A DNA stretch of 64,000 nucleotides from an uncultured Lentisphaeria bacterium. Its GTDB lineage: Bacteria > Verrucomicrobiota > Lentisphaeria > Victivallales > Victivallaceae. The position numbers were made by a program, and so were the translations under genes. The notes beneath the pieces were generated by a model that did not search any database, was not told the DNA's origin, and worked only from the letters and a program-made list of their open reading frames with translations. The stretch spans positions 1-64,000 of the forward strand of contig CAIPAT010000270.1 of the NCBI GenBank assembly GCA_903863035.1. The letters run 5' to 3'. Positions 8,959 through 19,002 of this stretch are shown here, piece after piece (position 1 is the stretch's first letter; every line of letters starts with the position of its first letter).

Positions 8959-9505
8959 ATACTGCTCCTTTTAAACTGGATTTAATGCTTTTCCACGCAT
9001 GCATATTTCTTGCAATTCAGTATTGCTGACAAAGATTATAGCGCTAAACGCAGTATAAGTAAATGTTATTTCAAATGGAAATTTTGTCATATCTTATTAT
9101 TTGAAAATATTTTCTATGGCAGCGACAGTACCGGATTTATCATTGCCGGCTCCATACAAATGTTCGTATTCCATTCTTGAATATCATGAATAAATGTCCA
9201 TCTACTTAAAGCTGAATGTTCATTTTATAAAGTTTAATGTCCTGAATATTGAAAATATCGTAAAAATAATGCTCGTCTCATCAAAGAATACTTTGTATTT
9301 TAATATTTACAGTAATATATTTATATGAATATACTGATCACAGCATAGATTTTCATGTACAATTTATGCGACAGGAATAGAGAATTATCAGTAATATTCG
9401 ATTTGTTTCAAATGAACGTCAAAAAAGGCCAGGCGTGACGGCTATACAGGCTTTTCATAGTGTTATTAACAAAATCTAAAAAGTATTAAAAAACAGGAGG
9501 CTTTA
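8959..9505. other. AT-rich intergenic region between divergent genes
   Basis: A 547-bp gene-free stretch between the GH172 gene (-) and the PEP carboxykinase gene (+). It must contain both promoters and is long enough for further regulation, but I saw no consensus promoter, hairpin or repeat. A good ribosome site (CAGGAGG) for pckG is at its right end. Confidence 0.5.
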
Positions 9506-11314
9506 ATGGTAAAACATCTGAACACGATCCCCACAAAAAATGCTGCGCTCATTCAGTGGGTTGAAGATTGTGCCGCGCTCTGCAAGCCGGACGGCATTCA
9601 CTGGTGCGACGGCTCCGAGGAAGAGTATAACTGTCTGGCCGGCAAGCTGGTTAAGGCCGGCATTTTCACTAAACTTGCCAATCCGCCCAACAGCTATTAC
9701 GCCCGTTCCGTTCCGGCAGACGTCGCCCGCGTCGAAGACCGTACATACATCTGTTCCGAAACAAAGGAAGATGCCGGTCCGACCAACAACTGGATGGACC
9801 CCGCTGAAATGAAAGTCATCATGCGCAAGCTTTATGACGGCTGTATGCAGGGACGCACCATGTATGTAATTCCGTTCAGCATGGGACCGCTCGGTTCAAA
9901 GATAGCTCATATCGGCGTCGAACTCTCCGATTCCGAATATGTAGTAATCAATATGCGCATCATGACCCGCATGGGCAAAAGCGTGCTCGACACGCTCGGC
10001 AACGGCGAATGGGTGCGCTGTATACATTCCGTCGGTGCTCCGCTCCAGCCCGGACAGCAGGATACTGCATGGCCGTGCAGCGAAAATAAATATATCTCTC
10101 ATTTTCCGAAAACCCGCGAAATCTGGTCGTTCGGTTCCGGTTACGGCGGCAACGCCCTGCTCGGCAAGAAGTGCCTCGCCCTCCGCATCGCGTCTGCCAT
10201 GGCCCGCGATGAAGGCTGGCTGGCCGAACACATGCTCATCCTGGGTATCACGCCGCCGAACGGCAAAAAGCAATATGTGGCGGCGGCATTCCCGTCAGCC
10301 TGCGGCAAAACCAACCTGGCAATGCTCATCCCCACCCTGCCCGGCTGGAAAGTAGAATGCGTAGGGGACGATATCGCCTGGATGAAATTCGGCGAAGACG
10401 GCCGCCTGTACGCCATCAATCCGGAAGCCGGGTTCTTCGGTGTAGCGCCCGGAACCTCGATGGAATCCAACCCGAACGCAATGATGACCGTGGAACGCGG
10501 CAACAGCATTTTCACCAACGTTGCGCTTACTCCTGACAAAAAGACCGTCTGGTGGGAAGGCATGACTAAAGAAAAGCCGGCCAGACTGATTGACTGGAAG
10601 AATAATGAGTGGACTCCGGCCTCTGAAAATCCGGCAGCCCATCCGAATGCGCGCTTTACCGCTCCGGCCCGGCAGTGCCCGGTGGTTGACGCCGCCTGGG
10701 AAGATCCCAAGGGCGTTCCGATCTCCGCGATTCTGTTCGGCGGACGCCGTCCTTCCGTGGTTCCGCTGGTGCATGAAGCTTTCGACTGGCAGCACGGCAC
10801 ATTCATGGGTTCTATTATCGCCTCTGAAATGACCGCCGCCGCTTTCGGCAATATCGGTTCACTCCGCCGCGACCCGTTCGCCATGCTCCCGTTCTGCGGA
10901 TACAACATGGGCGACTATTTCGCACACTGGCTCAATATCGGCGCCAAGGCTGAAGATGCGTCAAAACTGCCGAAGATTTTCTACGTCAACTGGTTCCGTA
11001 AATCTGCCAGCGGCAAATGGCTGTGGCCTGGATTCGGCGAAAACAGCCGCGTCCTGAAGTGGGTCATCCAGCGCATCGCCGGTGAAATTAACGCCGTCAA
11101 GACTCCGATCGGCTACATGCCGGCCAAAAGCGACCTGGATATCAGCAATCTGAATATTTCGGATGAAGACTTGAGCGAACTGCTCAAAGTTGATAAAGAG
11201 GAATGGCTCAAGGATATCCCCGGCATTCGCGAATACTATGCCAAATTCGCCGATAGAATGCCTCAGGGTCTGGTCGAACAGCTTGATGCACTCGAAGAAC
11301 GCTTAAAAGCATAA
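9506..11314 (+). CDS. pckG: Phosphoenolpyruvate carboxykinase (GTP)
   Basis: A 602-aa GTP-dependent PEP carboxykinase, full length for the family. It interconverts oxaloacetate + GTP and PEP + CO2 + GDP in the cytoplasm. Landmarks: [11 protein letters not shown]-like segment ([22 protein letters not shown]), the P-loop with the reactive Cys [14 protein letters not shown] (about residues 260-273), [45 protein letters not shown] and [23 protein letters not shown] sits 7 nt before the ATG. A strong intrinsic terminator follows. In anaerobic fermenters it often runs toward oxaloacetate for succinate formation; direction here is inference. Confidence 0.97.
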   Translation: MVKHLNTIPTKNAALIQWVEDCAALCKPDGIHWCDGSEEEYNCLAGKLVKAGIFTKLANPPNSYYARSVPADVARVEDRTYICSETKEDAGPTNNWMDPAEMKVIMRKLYDGCMQGRTMYVIPFSMGPLGSKIAHIGVELSDSEYVVINMRIMTRMGKSVLDTLGNGEWVRCIHSVGAPLQPGQQDTAWPCSENKYISHFPKTREIWSFGSGYGGNALLGKKCLALRIASAMARDEGWLAEHMLILGITPPNGKKQYVAAAFPSACGKTNLAMLIPTLPGWKVECVGDDIAWMKFGEDGRLYAINPEAGFFGVAPGTSMESNPNAMMTVERGNSIFTNVALTPDKKTVWWEGMTKEKPARLIDWKNNEWTPASENPAAHPNARFTAPARQCPVVDAAWEDPKGVPISAILFGGRRPSVVPLVHEAFDWQHGTFMGSIIASEMTAAAFGNIGSLRRDPFAMLPFCGYNMGDYFAHWLNIGAKAEDASKLPKIFYVNWFRKSASGKWLWPGFGENSRVLKWVIQRIAGEINAVKTPIGYMPAKSDLDISNLNISDEDLSELLKVDKEEWLKDIPGIREYYAKFADRMPQGLVEQLDALEERLKA

Positions 11315-11337
11315 GTCCAGTTTGATTTGATTTTGCG

Positions 11338-11376
11338 GCGGGAAGGAAGTTTTACTTCTTTCCCGCTGTTTGTTTT
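11338..11376 (+). terminator. Intrinsic terminator of pckG
   Basis: Stem of 12 bp (GCGGGAAGGAAG / CTTCTTTCCCGC, one G-T position), loop TTTTA, followed by a T-rich TGTTTGTTTT tail about 25 nt after the stop codon. Confidence 0.9.
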
Positions 11377-11421
11377 GGTTCTTCATTTCCGTATTTTACG
11401 GGTAATTTTAGTTGAACAACG

Positions 11422-11450
11422 TTGACAAAACATGGTTTTATACTTATCAT
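11422..11450 (+). promoter_or_regulatory. Sigma-70-type promoter for the DevCAB-like exporter
   Basis: TTGACA at 11422-11427, a 17-bp spacer, then TATCAT at 11445-11450 (5 of 6 to consensus). It lies about 125 bp upstream of the permease start and just after the pckG terminator. Confidence 0.65.
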
Positions 11451-11574
11451 AATAGGATGCGTGTGCAAATGTCTTTATTATGCGCAGAGTTTATAAGTTG
11501 TCTGAATAGGACGGTCATTTTATCATAAACCGTTTACAATAGTGTTAATTAATGAGTGAAACCCGGATTAATAT

Positions 11575-12699
11575 ATGATTTCCCTGGCCCGTGCAAGTTT
11601 GATATATGAATGGCGCAGATATCTGGCCGCCGTTTTCGCGCTGGGTTTCTCCGCGCTGCTGATTTATATTCAGACCGGATTGATGCTCGGGTTCTCTCTG
11701 TCCATGACCGCGATTTTGAATAATTCGCAGGCAGATTTATGGATATCCGCCTTCAATCTCACCTCTTTCGAGCAAAGCGGCGGGGTGGAGCTGAAAAACG
11801 AATACTATCTGCGCATGCATCCTGAAATAGTATCTGTCAGCCCGTTTCTGCGCTACTGGTGCAATGGCAAGACCTATGAAGGCGAACAGATATGGGCTCC
11901 GCTTTTCGGGGTGGATACCGATAGAAAGAAATGCCTGCTGATGCCGCCGGAATTCCTGGACGAGTTTGCGGACAAGCTGGATGAACCGATGACCGTGGTG
12001 ATTGACCGGTCATTCTCAAAAAATTTAAATCTGAACATCGGGGATTATACTGAACTCAGCAATAAACGGGTCAAGATTGTCGGGATTACCGACGGCTATA
12101 AGAATGACCGCGGCGGCTTCGTTTTCGCTTCAGAATACACTTTCAAACAGTTGGCAACCTGGACATGGGTGCAGTTTCTGATGATCAGGATACGGGACCC
12201 GAAAATGGCGGATGCCGTAGCGGAAGAACTGAATAATTCCGTATGGAAGAACAGTAAGCTGAAAGCATGGAGCAAAGCCAGTCTATTCTGGCAATCCCAG
12301 AAATGGCAGTTGCTGGAATCGCCCAACAGCCTGACTTTTATCTTTCTGTCCATCCTCGCGCTGTTCATCGGCATTGCCATCACCAACCAGTCGCTGCGTT
12401 CGGCGATTCTGGCATCACTTAAAGAATATGCCGCATTGAGAGCGCTGGGGGTTTCACGAGGCGCATTGCGCATGGTGGTACTGGAACAAGCGTTCTGGGT
12501 CGGTATCGCCGGACTGGTGCTGGCATGGATACTGACCATTGTTTTTTCTTATATCGCGGTATATTACAAACTGGCGTTCAATATCCCGCTATGGTTTGTC
12601 TTTGTTTCGACAATAGCGCTAATCATGGTCTCGCTGGTCTCCGGCCTGTTATCGCTGATGGTGCTGTATAAAACCGAACCCGCGGAGCTGTTGAGATGA
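11575..12699 (+). CDS. ABC transporter permease, DevC/MacB-like (FtsX domain)
   Basis: A 374-aa membrane permease. One membrane helix lies near residues 15-40, then a long periplasmic domain containing PLFGVDTDRKKCLLMP, typical of the DevC group, and three C-terminal helices forming an FtsX domain (about 255-370) with the conserved ALRALGVSRGALRMVV coupling segment. It forms the transmembrane part of a tripartite efflux system with the two following genes, linked by ATGA overlaps. Start chosen at the ATG at 11575, which has only a weak ribosome site. Cargo is unknown; DevBCA exports glycolipids in cyanobacteria. Confidence 0.85.
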   Translation: MISLARASLIYEWRRYLAAVFALGFSALLIYIQTGLMLGFSLSMTAILNNSQADLWISAFNLTSFEQSGGVELKNEYYLRMHPEIVSVSPFLRYWCNGKTYEGEQIWAPLFGVDTDRKKCLLMPPEFLDEFADKLDEPMTVVIDRSFSKNLNLNIGDYTELSNKRVKIVGITDGYKNDRGGFVFASEYTFKQLATWTWVQFLMIRIRDPKMADAVAEELNNSVWKNSKLKAWSKASLFWQSQKWQLLESPNSLTFIFLSILALFIGIAITNQSLRSAILASLKEYAALRALGVSRGALRMVVLEQAFWVGIAGLVLAWILTIVFSYIAVYYKLAFNIPLWFVFVSTIALIMVSLVSGLLSLMVLYKTEPAELLR

Positions 12700-13424
12700 G
12701 CGAAACACCGTACAGCAATACCGGCGAAGTTCCGTCCATCAGGATCAAGGATATACAACGTTCCTATGTCAGCGGCAAGATCGTCAATAATGTACTTAAA
12801 GGCAACACATTTGATCTTTATCCCGGCAAACTGACCCTGATTATGGGGCCCTCCGGTTCTGGGAAAAGTACTTTATTGTCGGTGATCAGCGGTCTGCTGG
12901 AGCCGGACAGCGGCACAGTCCATATCAATGACACGGATATATGGCAACTGGCGCCGCGGGAAATTGAAAAATTTCGCCTGGACCATTTCGGCTTTATCTT
13001 TCAAGGATTCAACTTGTTTGCTTCATTGACCGCACTGGAACAGATATTAATTGTGCTGAAATACGTTGGCAAAAAAGAAGCGGAAGCGGAAAATATCGCA
13101 GAGGAAGTATTGAAGGAAGTAGGGCTGGCAAAAGTCATGCACCTGAAACCAATGCAGTTATCCGGAGGCGAGAAGCAGCGAGTCGCCATCGCCAGGGCGC
13201 TGGCAAAGAAACCGGAATTTCTGTTTGCCGACGAACCGACCAGCGCACTGGATAAGGAAAACGGGCAGATCGTCATAAGCATGCTGCACAGAGCCGCAAG
13301 AGTTCATGGAACAACTATTTTTGCCGTGTCGCACGATCCGAGGCTGCTGCCTCATGCGGACAGGGTGATCAGAATTGAAGACGGAATAATAACTAGAGAT
13401 GAACCAGGAGGTTTCAAGGAATGA
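12696..13424 (+). CDS. ABC transporter ATP-binding protein, DevA/LolD-like
   Basis: A 242-aa ATPase subunit. Walker A GPSGSGKST (about residue 50), Q-loop FQGFNLF, signature LSGGEKQRVAIARAL (about 153), Walker B FLFADEPTSALD, and the switch His in AVSHDPR are all intact. It overlaps the permease and the adaptor genes by 4 nt each (ATGA). It belongs to the MacB/LolD group and powers the exporter from the cytoplasm. Confidence 0.93.
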   Translation: MSETPYSNTGEVPSIRIKDIQRSYVSGKIVNNVLKGNTFDLYPGKLTLIMGPSGSGKSTLLSVISGLLEPDSGTVHINDTDIWQLAPREIEKFRLDHFGFIFQGFNLFASLTALEQILIVLKYVGKKEAEAENIAEEVLKEVGLAKVMHLKPMQLSGGEKQRVAIARALAKKPEFLFADEPTSALDKENGQIVISMLHRAARVHGTTIFAVSHDPRLLPHADRVIRIEDGIITRDEPGGFKE

Positions 13425-14377
13425 GAAGATCAGCCAGAAGAAAAATGTGGATTCTTTTAATTATCATGGCAATAATTATCGCCGTTACCGGATATTTCAC
13501 CTATAAATGGTACACTTCCAAACCGGTTACCAAGACCAGCAAAATGCTAAGTGATGAAAGTCCTTATTCCGCGTTTGCCCGCGGCAAGATTGACGTTGAC
13601 GGCAGTATTGTCAAACTGTCCGCCAGCAAGGACGGCGTTCTCCGCGACCTGCTGGTGGATGAAGGCGAAAAAGTCAAGAAAGGTCAAATCCTATGTAAAC
13701 TGGATGACCTGAAAGAGAAACTTTACTGGGAATATTGCAAAGCGGAAGCTGATCTGGCGCTCAAGAAAATCGAACCGCTGAAAGTTACGCTGGACGCCGC
13801 CAAGCGCGAACAAAAGAGATCGCAGAACCTGATCCGCCAGGAAGCCATATCCCGGGTGAAGTGGGATGAAACCAATGATTTAGTAGAACGACTTGAAGCG
13901 GAAATAAAAGTTGCCGAAGCTGAAGCTATGGTGGCAGTCGCCAGACAGAAGCAGGCGGAATATGACATGGAAATGAAAAATATCCGAGCGCCGGCAGACG
14001 GCAGAATCCTGCGTTGCGACGCCAGACCGGGATACGGCATCAGCACACTCAACGTTACCGTGCTTTTCCTGTTCGTTCCCGACGCCCCGTTTATCGTACG
14101 TGCGGAAGTTGAGGAAAAATTCATCAAAATGATCAAACCCGGCGTTAAGGTTGATATCGTACCCGACTCCGACGAAACCAAAACTTATGCCGGGAAAGTG
14201 CTGAAAATGGGAACTTACCTCGGTCCGAAGCGGCTCTCTTTTGACGAGCCGACGGAAAAAAGCGATGTCAGGACGGTTGAATGCATTATCACCGTTTATG
14301 AAAGAGAGCTGGTGCTTGGCCAGCGCGTGCTGGTAAAATTCAAAAAACCGGAAACGCCTGAATCCGGCAAAAAATAA
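13421..14377 (+). CDS. HlyD-family periplasmic adaptor (DevB-like)
   Basis: A 318-aa membrane fusion protein. It has a single N-terminal membrane anchor (residues 9-28), a biotinyl-lipoyl half-motif (VDEGEKVKKGQILCKLDD, about 88-105), a helical hairpin of about 100 residues, the second half-motif (IRAPADGRILR), and a beta-barrel domain. It bridges the permease to an outer-membrane channel. No TolC-like gene is seen here, so the channel must be elsewhere. A bidirectional terminator follows. Confidence 0.9.
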   Translation: MRRSARRKMWILLIIMAIIIAVTGYFTYKWYTSKPVTKTSKMLSDESPYSAFARGKIDVDGSIVKLSASKDGVLRDLLVDEGEKVKKGQILCKLDDLKEKLYWEYCKAEADLALKKIEPLKVTLDAAKREQKRSQNLIRQEAISRVKWDETNDLVERLEAEIKVAEAEAMVAVARQKQAEYDMEMKNIRAPADGRILRCDARPGYGISTLNVTVLFLFVPDAPFIVRAEVEEKFIKMIKPGVKVDIVPDSDETKTYAGKVLKMGTYLGPKRLSFDEPTEKSDVRTVECIITVYERELVLGQRVLVKFKKPETPESGKK

Positions 14378-14414
14378 AGCGCGCTCCGTACCGGAATACA
14401 GAGCGGCGCTTTTG
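14377..14414. terminator. Bidirectional terminator between the exporter operon and clpB
   Basis: Hairpin AAGCGC(G)CTCCGT / ACAGAGCGGCGCTT with one bulge, T-rich on the plus side (TTTTGTTT) and on the minus side (TTTATTTTTTG). It sits between two convergent transcription units and can serve both. Confidence 0.75.
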
Positions 14415-14424
14415 TTTCATCTTA

Positions 14425-17004
14425 TTACTTCGTGCTGAACGAAATACCGGCTTTGGTCTTTCCCACTTTCAGCGTGGAGCCGTCCGGCAATTCGCCGCCA
14501 ATCATCATTCTGGAAACCGGTGTTTCCAGTTCCTTGACAATTGTGCGCTTCAGCGGACGGGCGCCGTAGTTCGGATCATAACCGACTTCCGCCAGATGCT
14601 TCTTGGCTTCTTCCGAAATCTCCAGCGTGATATCATGCTCTTTCAAGCGGCTGGCAAAACGCTTGATCTGGATATCCACAATCTCCAGAATATGCTTCTT
14701 GTCCAGAGCATGAAAAATCAGCGTTTCGTCCACGCGGTTCAAGAATTCCGGACGGAAATGCAGCCGGAGCTGTTCCATGAGCTGTTCCTTGATTTCATCA
14801 GCGTTGCCGTGATGCTGCAATATCATATCGCTGCCGATATTGCTGGTCATGATGATGATCGTATTCTTGAAATTCACGGTACGTCCGTGCGAGTCCGTGA
14901 TAATCCCGTCTTCCAGTATCTGAAGCAGGATATTGAAAACATCACTATGCGCTTTTTCGATCTCGTCAAACAGCACGACTGAATACGGTTTCCGGCGGAC
15001 AGCTTCGGTCAGTTGACCCCCTTCTTCATAGCCGACATATCCGGGAGGCGCACCGACCATCCGGGCAACGCTGTGCTTTTCCATGTATTCAGACATATCG
15101 ATCCGGACCATCGCGCGTTCGTCGTCGAACAGATTCTGAGCAAGCGCTCTGGCCAGTTCGGTTTTGCCGACCCCGGTCGGACCCAGGAAAATAAATGACG
15201 CAATCGGGCGGTTCGGGTCTTTCATTCCGGCCCGGGCACGCAGTACTGCGTCAGCCACCGCGATGACCGCCTCGTCCTGGCCGACGACGCGTTCATGCAG
15301 ATGGTCGCCCAGTTTCAGCAGTTTCTGTTTTTCACTCTGAATCAGTCTGCTTACGGGAATATGGGTCCAGCGGCTGACAATTTCGGCAATGTCCTCTTCG
15401 TCAACTTCCTCTTTCAACAGACGGTCGCCGGTTCCGGAGCGCAGTTTAAGTTCAGTATCGCTGATCTGTTTCTCAATTCCAGGAATTGTACCGTGACGCA
15501 ACTCGGCGGCCTTTTCCAGATTGTATTCGCGTTCGGCCCGGTTCAGACTCTGCTTCGTCAGTTCCAGCGATTCCATGAGGGTGCGCAGCTCGCCAATGGA
15601 TTTTTTTTCATTATCCCATCTGGCGCGCAGTTCGGAACCGCGGCTCTTGAATTCGGCCAGTTCGGCTTCCAATTCTTCCTTGCGCTTGAGCGCCGCCTGG
15701 TCTTTCTCTTTTTTCAATCCGGCGATCTCAATTTCAAGCTGCATGGCGCGGCGTTCAATCTCGTCAATCTCCGCCGGGCAGCTGTCTATTTCCACGCGCA
15801 AACTGGCGGCAGCTTCGTCAATCAGATCAATTGCCTTGTCCGGCAGAAACCGGTCGGCAATATATTTATCAGAAAGCACCGCCGCCGCGATCAATGCACT
15901 GTCTTTCAACTTGATTCCGTGATGTATCTCATAGCGTTCCTTGAGCCCGCGCAGAATCGAGATCGTATCTTCGACCGACGGCTGGTCCACCAGCACCGAC
16001 TGGAAGCGGCGTTCCAATGCCGCATCTTTTTCGATATACTTCCGGTATTCGTCAAGCGTAGTCGCGCCAATACAGTGCAGCTCGCCCCGCGCCAGCATAG
16101 GCTTGAGCAGATTTCCGGCGTCCATCGCGCCTTCGGCGGCACCGGCGCCGACCACGGTATGCAGTTCATCAATGAACAGGATAACGCTGCCATTGGCGAC
16201 GGTGACTTCTTTCAAAACGGCTTTCAGCCGTTCTTCAAACTCGCCGCGGTACTTGGCTCCGGCAATCAGCGCGCCCATGTCCAGCGCAATGATCCGGCGG
16301 TCTTTCAAACCTTCCGGCACGTCGCCGCGGTAAATACGGCGGGCAAGACCTTCCACTACCGCCGTTTTGCCGACTCCAGGTTCGCCGATGAGCACCGGAT
16401 TGTTTTTGGTTCTGCGGGAAAGTATCTGGATCACCCGGCGGATTTCTTCATCGCGTCCAATAACCGGGTCCAGTTTGTCCTCGGCAGCCAGCCGCGTCAA
16501 ATCACGCCCGTATTTTTCCAGCGCCTCAAATGTCGCCTCCGGATCTTCGGAAGTCACCCGCTGATTGCCCCGCACCTGCTGCAGCGCCTTCAATAGCTTT
16601 TCATCCGTGATCTTGAACTCATTCAACAGCTTCTGGCATTTCCCGGAAACTTCCAGCAGCGCCATAAACAGATGTTCGACGCTGACGTATTCGTCTTTCA
16701 TGCCTTCGGCTTTTTGTGCCGCGGCAATCATAATGCGGCTGAATTCCTGTGAATTATATACCTGTCCCGCCCCGGGCCCGGAAACGGAGGCAATCGATTT
16801 CAATTCGTTTTCCGCCCGTACTTGAAGCGATGCCACATTTACATCCATTTTTTTCAGCAGCGACGGCACCAGGCCGTTGTCCTGGGTCAGCAGCGCATAC
16901 AGCAGATGCATCCCCTGAATTTCCTGATGCCCGTGTTCCACCGCCACATTCTGGGTCGCGATTAAAGCTTCCCTTGACCGGTTTGTAAGTTTTTCCATAT
17001 TCAT
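14425..17004 (-). CDS. clpB: ATP-dependent disaggregase ClpB
   Basis: An 859-aa Hsp100 chaperone of full family length. The N-domain occupies residues 1-145. The first AAA+ module has Walker [10 protein letters not shown] (about 205) and [16 protein letters not shown], the coiled-coil middle domain spans about 410-525, and the second AAA+ module has GPTGVGKTE (about 605) and the pore loop [32 protein letters not shown]. It threads aggregated proteins with DnaK. AAAGGAAAGGG precedes the ATG. It faces the same way as the two hsp20 genes upstream, but a tandem array and a terminator separate them, so it is a separate unit. Confidence 0.97.
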   Translation of the reverse strand: MNMEKLTNRSREALIATQNVAVEHGHQEIQGMHLLYALLTQDNGLVPSLLKKMDVNVASLQVRAENELKSIASVSGPGAGQVYNSQEFSRIMIAAAQKAEGMKDEYVSVEHLFMALLEVSGKCQKLLNEFKITDEKLLKALQQVRGNQRVTSEDPEATFEALEKYGRDLTRLAAEDKLDPVIGRDEEIRRVIQILSRRTKNNPVLIGEPGVGKTAVVEGLARRIYRGDVPEGLKDRRIIALDMGALIAGAKYRGEFEERLKAVLKEVTVANGSVILFIDELHTVVGAGAAEGAMDAGNLLKPMLARGELHCIGATTLDEYRKYIEKDAALERRFQSVLVDQPSVEDTISILRGLKERYEIHHGIKLKDSALIAAAVLSDKYIADRFLPDKAIDLIDEAAASLRVEIDSCPAEIDEIERRAMQLEIEIAGLKKEKDQAALKRKEELEAELAEFKSRGSELRARWDNEKKSIGELRTLMESLELTKQSLNRAEREYNLEKAAELRHGTIPGIEKQISDTELKLRSGTGDRLLKEEVDEEDIAEIVSRWTHIPVSRLIQSEKQKLLKLGDHLHERVVGQDEAVIAVADAVLRARAGMKDPNRPIASFIFLGPTGVGKTELARALAQNLFDDERAMVRIDMSEYMEKHSVARMVGAPPGYVGYEEGGQLTEAVRRKPYSVVLFDEIEKAHSDVFNILLQILEDGIITDSHGRTVNFKNTIIIMTSNIGSDMILQHHGNADEIKEQLMEQLRLHFRPEFLNRVDETLIFHALDKKHILEIVDIQIKRFASRLKEHDITLEISEEAKKHLAEVGYDPNYGARPLKRTIVKELETPVSRMMIGGELPDGSTLKVGKTKAGISFSTK

Positions 17005-17403
17005 AGTTTTCCCTTTCCTTTTTATTTATATATGTAAATTATTAAATAATAAATCATTGTCAATTCCAGCTTTTTAACCACAAAGACTTTTAAGAAGTTC
17101 TAAAGTTCTAAAGTTCTAAAGTTCTAAAGTTCTAAAGTTCTAAAGCTCTAAAGTTCTAAAGCTCTAAAGTTCTAAAGTTCTAAAGTTCTAAAGTTCTAAA
17201 GTTCTAAAGTTCTAAAGTTCTAAAGTTCTAAAGTTCTAAACTGCGGATAATGCAGTAAATCGCTGACTTTGAAATCCCGGTTGTGACGGAGCAAAACCCT
17301 CCAGTAATACCGTCTTCCGGCTGTTCCCCTTGAACATTGGAAATTCCTTGTTGGATATTGGATATTCAGTTCTATCCGTGTTACATGTCTACGGTCTACT
17401 GTT
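17005..17403. repeat. Gene-free region with 8-bp tandem array (TAAAGTTC)n
   Basis: The centre (17101-17240) is an array of about 17.5 copies of TAAAGTTC; two units are TAAAGCTC. Before it lies a string AACCACAAAGAC that recurs at 19691; after it, short TTGGATATT direct repeats around 17350-17370. No coding capacity. It lies upstream of clpB, so the clpB promoter must be in the AT-rich first 80 bp or beyond the array. Confidence 0.85.
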
Positions 17404-17437
17404 ATATTAAAAACCCCCGTCCGGCTGCGGACAGGGG
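17404..17437 (-). terminator. Intrinsic terminator of the hsp20 pair
   Basis: On the minus strand the hairpin CCCCTGTCCG / CGGACGGGGG (10 bp, one mismatch) is followed by GTTTTTAAT. It lies about 30 bp after the stop of the second hsp20 gene. Confidence 0.85.
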
Positions 17438-17465
17438 CGACTTAAGGCACACTGACCGGGATTAA

Positions 17466-17822
17466 TTATTCTGTTGAAACTTTTATCTTATGTATTTTGG
17501 CTGATTCAGCTTTCGGCAATTCCAGACTCAGAATTCCGTCTTTGATTTTCGCGGAAATTTTTTCCAGCGCAATCTCATCGGAAATCTGAAAAGACCTTTT
17601 ATAACGGACATGTTTCCCGTGCTGCACCAGGTCTGTATCCGCTGCAATCTTCAGTATCCGGTCTTCAACGTTAACCGAGAGCTTTTCCGTGGTTGCGCCC
17701 GGCACATCCAGCAACACGGTTATTCCGGTATGATTTTCAATCACATCCGAAGGCGGCGCGAATTCCATGTGCTCAATCTTGCTGACTTGCGTTTTACTTT
17801 CTTTTTTGACTATATCAGACAT
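17466..17822 (-). CDS. Small heat-shock protein (Hsp20/alpha-crystallin)
   Basis: A 118-aa small heat-shock protein. The alpha-crystallin domain covers about residues 25-110, with LDVPGATTEKLSVNVEDRILKI, a middle YKRSFQISDEI stretch and the KDGILSLELPKA beta-strand motif (family A-x-x-x-n-G-v-L form). It is a holdase that binds unfolding proteins. A GGAGG site precedes the ATG. It follows another hsp20 gene by 39 nt on the same strand, so both are likely cotranscribed. Confidence 0.93.
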   Translation of the reverse strand: MSDIVKKESKTQVSKIEHMEFAPPSDVIENHTGITVLLDVPGATTEKLSVNVEDRILKIAADTDLVQHGKHVRYKRSFQISDEIALEKISAKIKDGILSLELPKAESAKIHKIKVSTE

Positions 17823-17861
17823 TTTTCAATCCTCCATGTTAAATCGATTTTCATCAACCCC

Positions 17862-18305
17862 TTATCCAATCTTAATGATGTGCGGTTTTTCCATTTCCTC
17901 TTTCGGCAGAGTGATTACCAGAACACCGTTGAGATATTTGGCGTTTACCTTTCCGCTCTTGACTTTTGACGGAAGCTTGATGCTTTCTTCAATCTTGCCG
18001 AAAGACCTTTCACGATGCAGAAATTTTTCACCGCTTTTAAGCACCGGTGCTTTTCTTTCGGCACGGATTGTCAGAAAATCGCTAACCACTTCAATATCCA
18101 TGTCTTTGGATTCATAACCAGGAAGCGACACCTTAACCGTCAATTGCTTTTCGGCGTCTTCGATGATCATTTGCGGGTAACCGGCACGGTAACGATTCAA
18201 ATTTTCATTAAAATCGTCAAACAGCCCCAGCAATTCCTTCTGAAGCCCGTTGACCGTGCGCCATGGATTTAACAAACTCCAATTGTCATTTAACCTTGCT
18301 AACAT
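17862..18305 (-). CDS. Small heat-shock protein (Hsp20 family)
   Basis: A 147-aa small heat-shock protein. Start chosen at the ATG at 18305, which has AGGAGG 7 nt upstream and begins MLARLNDNWSLLNPWR; the longer frame to 18365 has no ribosome site and extends into the leader. The alpha-crystallin domain covers about residues 40-140 (KVSLPGYESKDMDIEVVSDFLTI, then KYLNGVLVITLPKEE). It is the first gene of a two-gene unit with the other hsp20; having two diverged copies suits hetero-oligomer formation or different clients. Confidence 0.93.
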   Translation of the reverse strand: MLARLNDNWSLLNPWRTVNGLQKELLGLFDDFNENLNRYRAGYPQMIIEDAEKQLTVKVSLPGYESKDMDIEVVSDFLTIRAERKAPVLKSGEKFLHRERSFGKIEESIKLPSKVKSGKVNAKYLNGVLVITLPKEEMEKPHIIKIG

Positions 18306-18422
18306 ATTACACCTCCTGTTTTCCGGTTTTCCGGTTTTATTACTATCTTGTAAAGGTAGTAGCAAAAGTCATGCCAAATTATCAAAAATACTGAAATGCC
18401 GGTAAAGCCTATACACACTATA

Positions 18423-18451
18423 ATTATAACCATACTTGCAACATTATTCAA
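18423..18451 (-). promoter_or_regulatory. Promoter of the hsp20 unit
   Basis: Minus strand TTGAAT, 17-bp spacer, TATAAT: a near-consensus vegetative promoter about 118 nt upstream of the hsp20 start. No CIRCE inverted repeat was found between it and the gene, so heat control, if any, is not by a visible HrcA site. Confidence 0.7.
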
Positions 18452-18566
18452 GCGGAATTCCCGCAGTTAACCAATGAGACACAATGGCGCGCGATTTTCA
18501 ACAAAAAGAAGAGACATATTGTCTCTATGCGATTGTAATAACTCCCTCTGCGTACTATATTTAATC

Positions 18567-19001
18567 ATGCCGGTTAAGCCCGCGCACGACGCAAGGCAGA
18601 AATTTACGGAGTTAATAGTTAAAATGAAAGCTGGAGAATTCACAGAGTGTCCGCATTGCGGTCAGAGCACCGCGCTCAAAGAAAAGGTGCTGATGGATGG
18701 ATGGACGAAAATCGGCAATGTTCTTGCCTGCGCCATCTGCGGCGAAAAAATTGCCGATATTCCAGAACCGCAGACTGCCGTAGCTGAAAAAGGCAAAGCG
18801 CTGTCCGGATTCGCCGCGCTGCTGCATGCGGAAGCCGAAGCTAAACCGGAAATTAAAGTCAATGACGATGAAAAACAGTTTTGCCGCGACTGCGCTCATT
18901 TTATTGCGCATCCATTCCTCAGCCGCTGCACCCTGCATAAAAAAGAAGTGAATCCGATGGACGACTGTCCGGATTTCAAGCCCCAACCCCAGGAGGTATA
19001 A
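18567..19001 (+). CDS. Zinc-ribbon/cysteine-rich hypothetical protein
   Basis: A 144-aa protein with two zinc-binding regions. An N-terminal pair CPHCG and CAICG (about residues 27 and 54) suggests a zinc ribbon; a C-terminal set CRDCAHF, CTLHKKEV, DDCPDF matches a rubredoxin-like or small treble-clef site. Start chosen at the ATG at 18567 (MPVKPAHDARQKF); the frame stays open to 18474 but the added part is not protein-like. Its last codons form the ribosome site for thiE. Function unknown; a nucleic-acid or metal role is only a guess. Confidence 0.7.
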   Translation: MPVKPAHDARQKFTELIVKMKAGEFTECPHCGQSTALKEKVLMDGWTKIGNVLACAICGEKIADIPEPQTAVAEKGKALSGFAALLHAEAEAKPEIKVNDDEKQFCRDCAHFIAHPFLSRCTLHKKEVNPMDDCPDFKPQPQEV

Positions 19002-19002
19002 A

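Noticed and set aside
15295-16596. 433-codon plus-strand open frame inside clpB
   Set aside because: Antisense shadow of clpB; Phe/Gln/Arg-rich and without protein-family features.
17005-18305. CIRCE/HrcA operator for the stress genes
   Set aside because: No TTAGCACTC-N9-GAGTGCTAA-like repeat found upstream of clpB or hsp20.
18306-18566. TPP riboswitch before thiE
   Set aside because: No CUGAGA/ACCUGAUC-like conserved blocks seen; thiE is also preceded by another gene.
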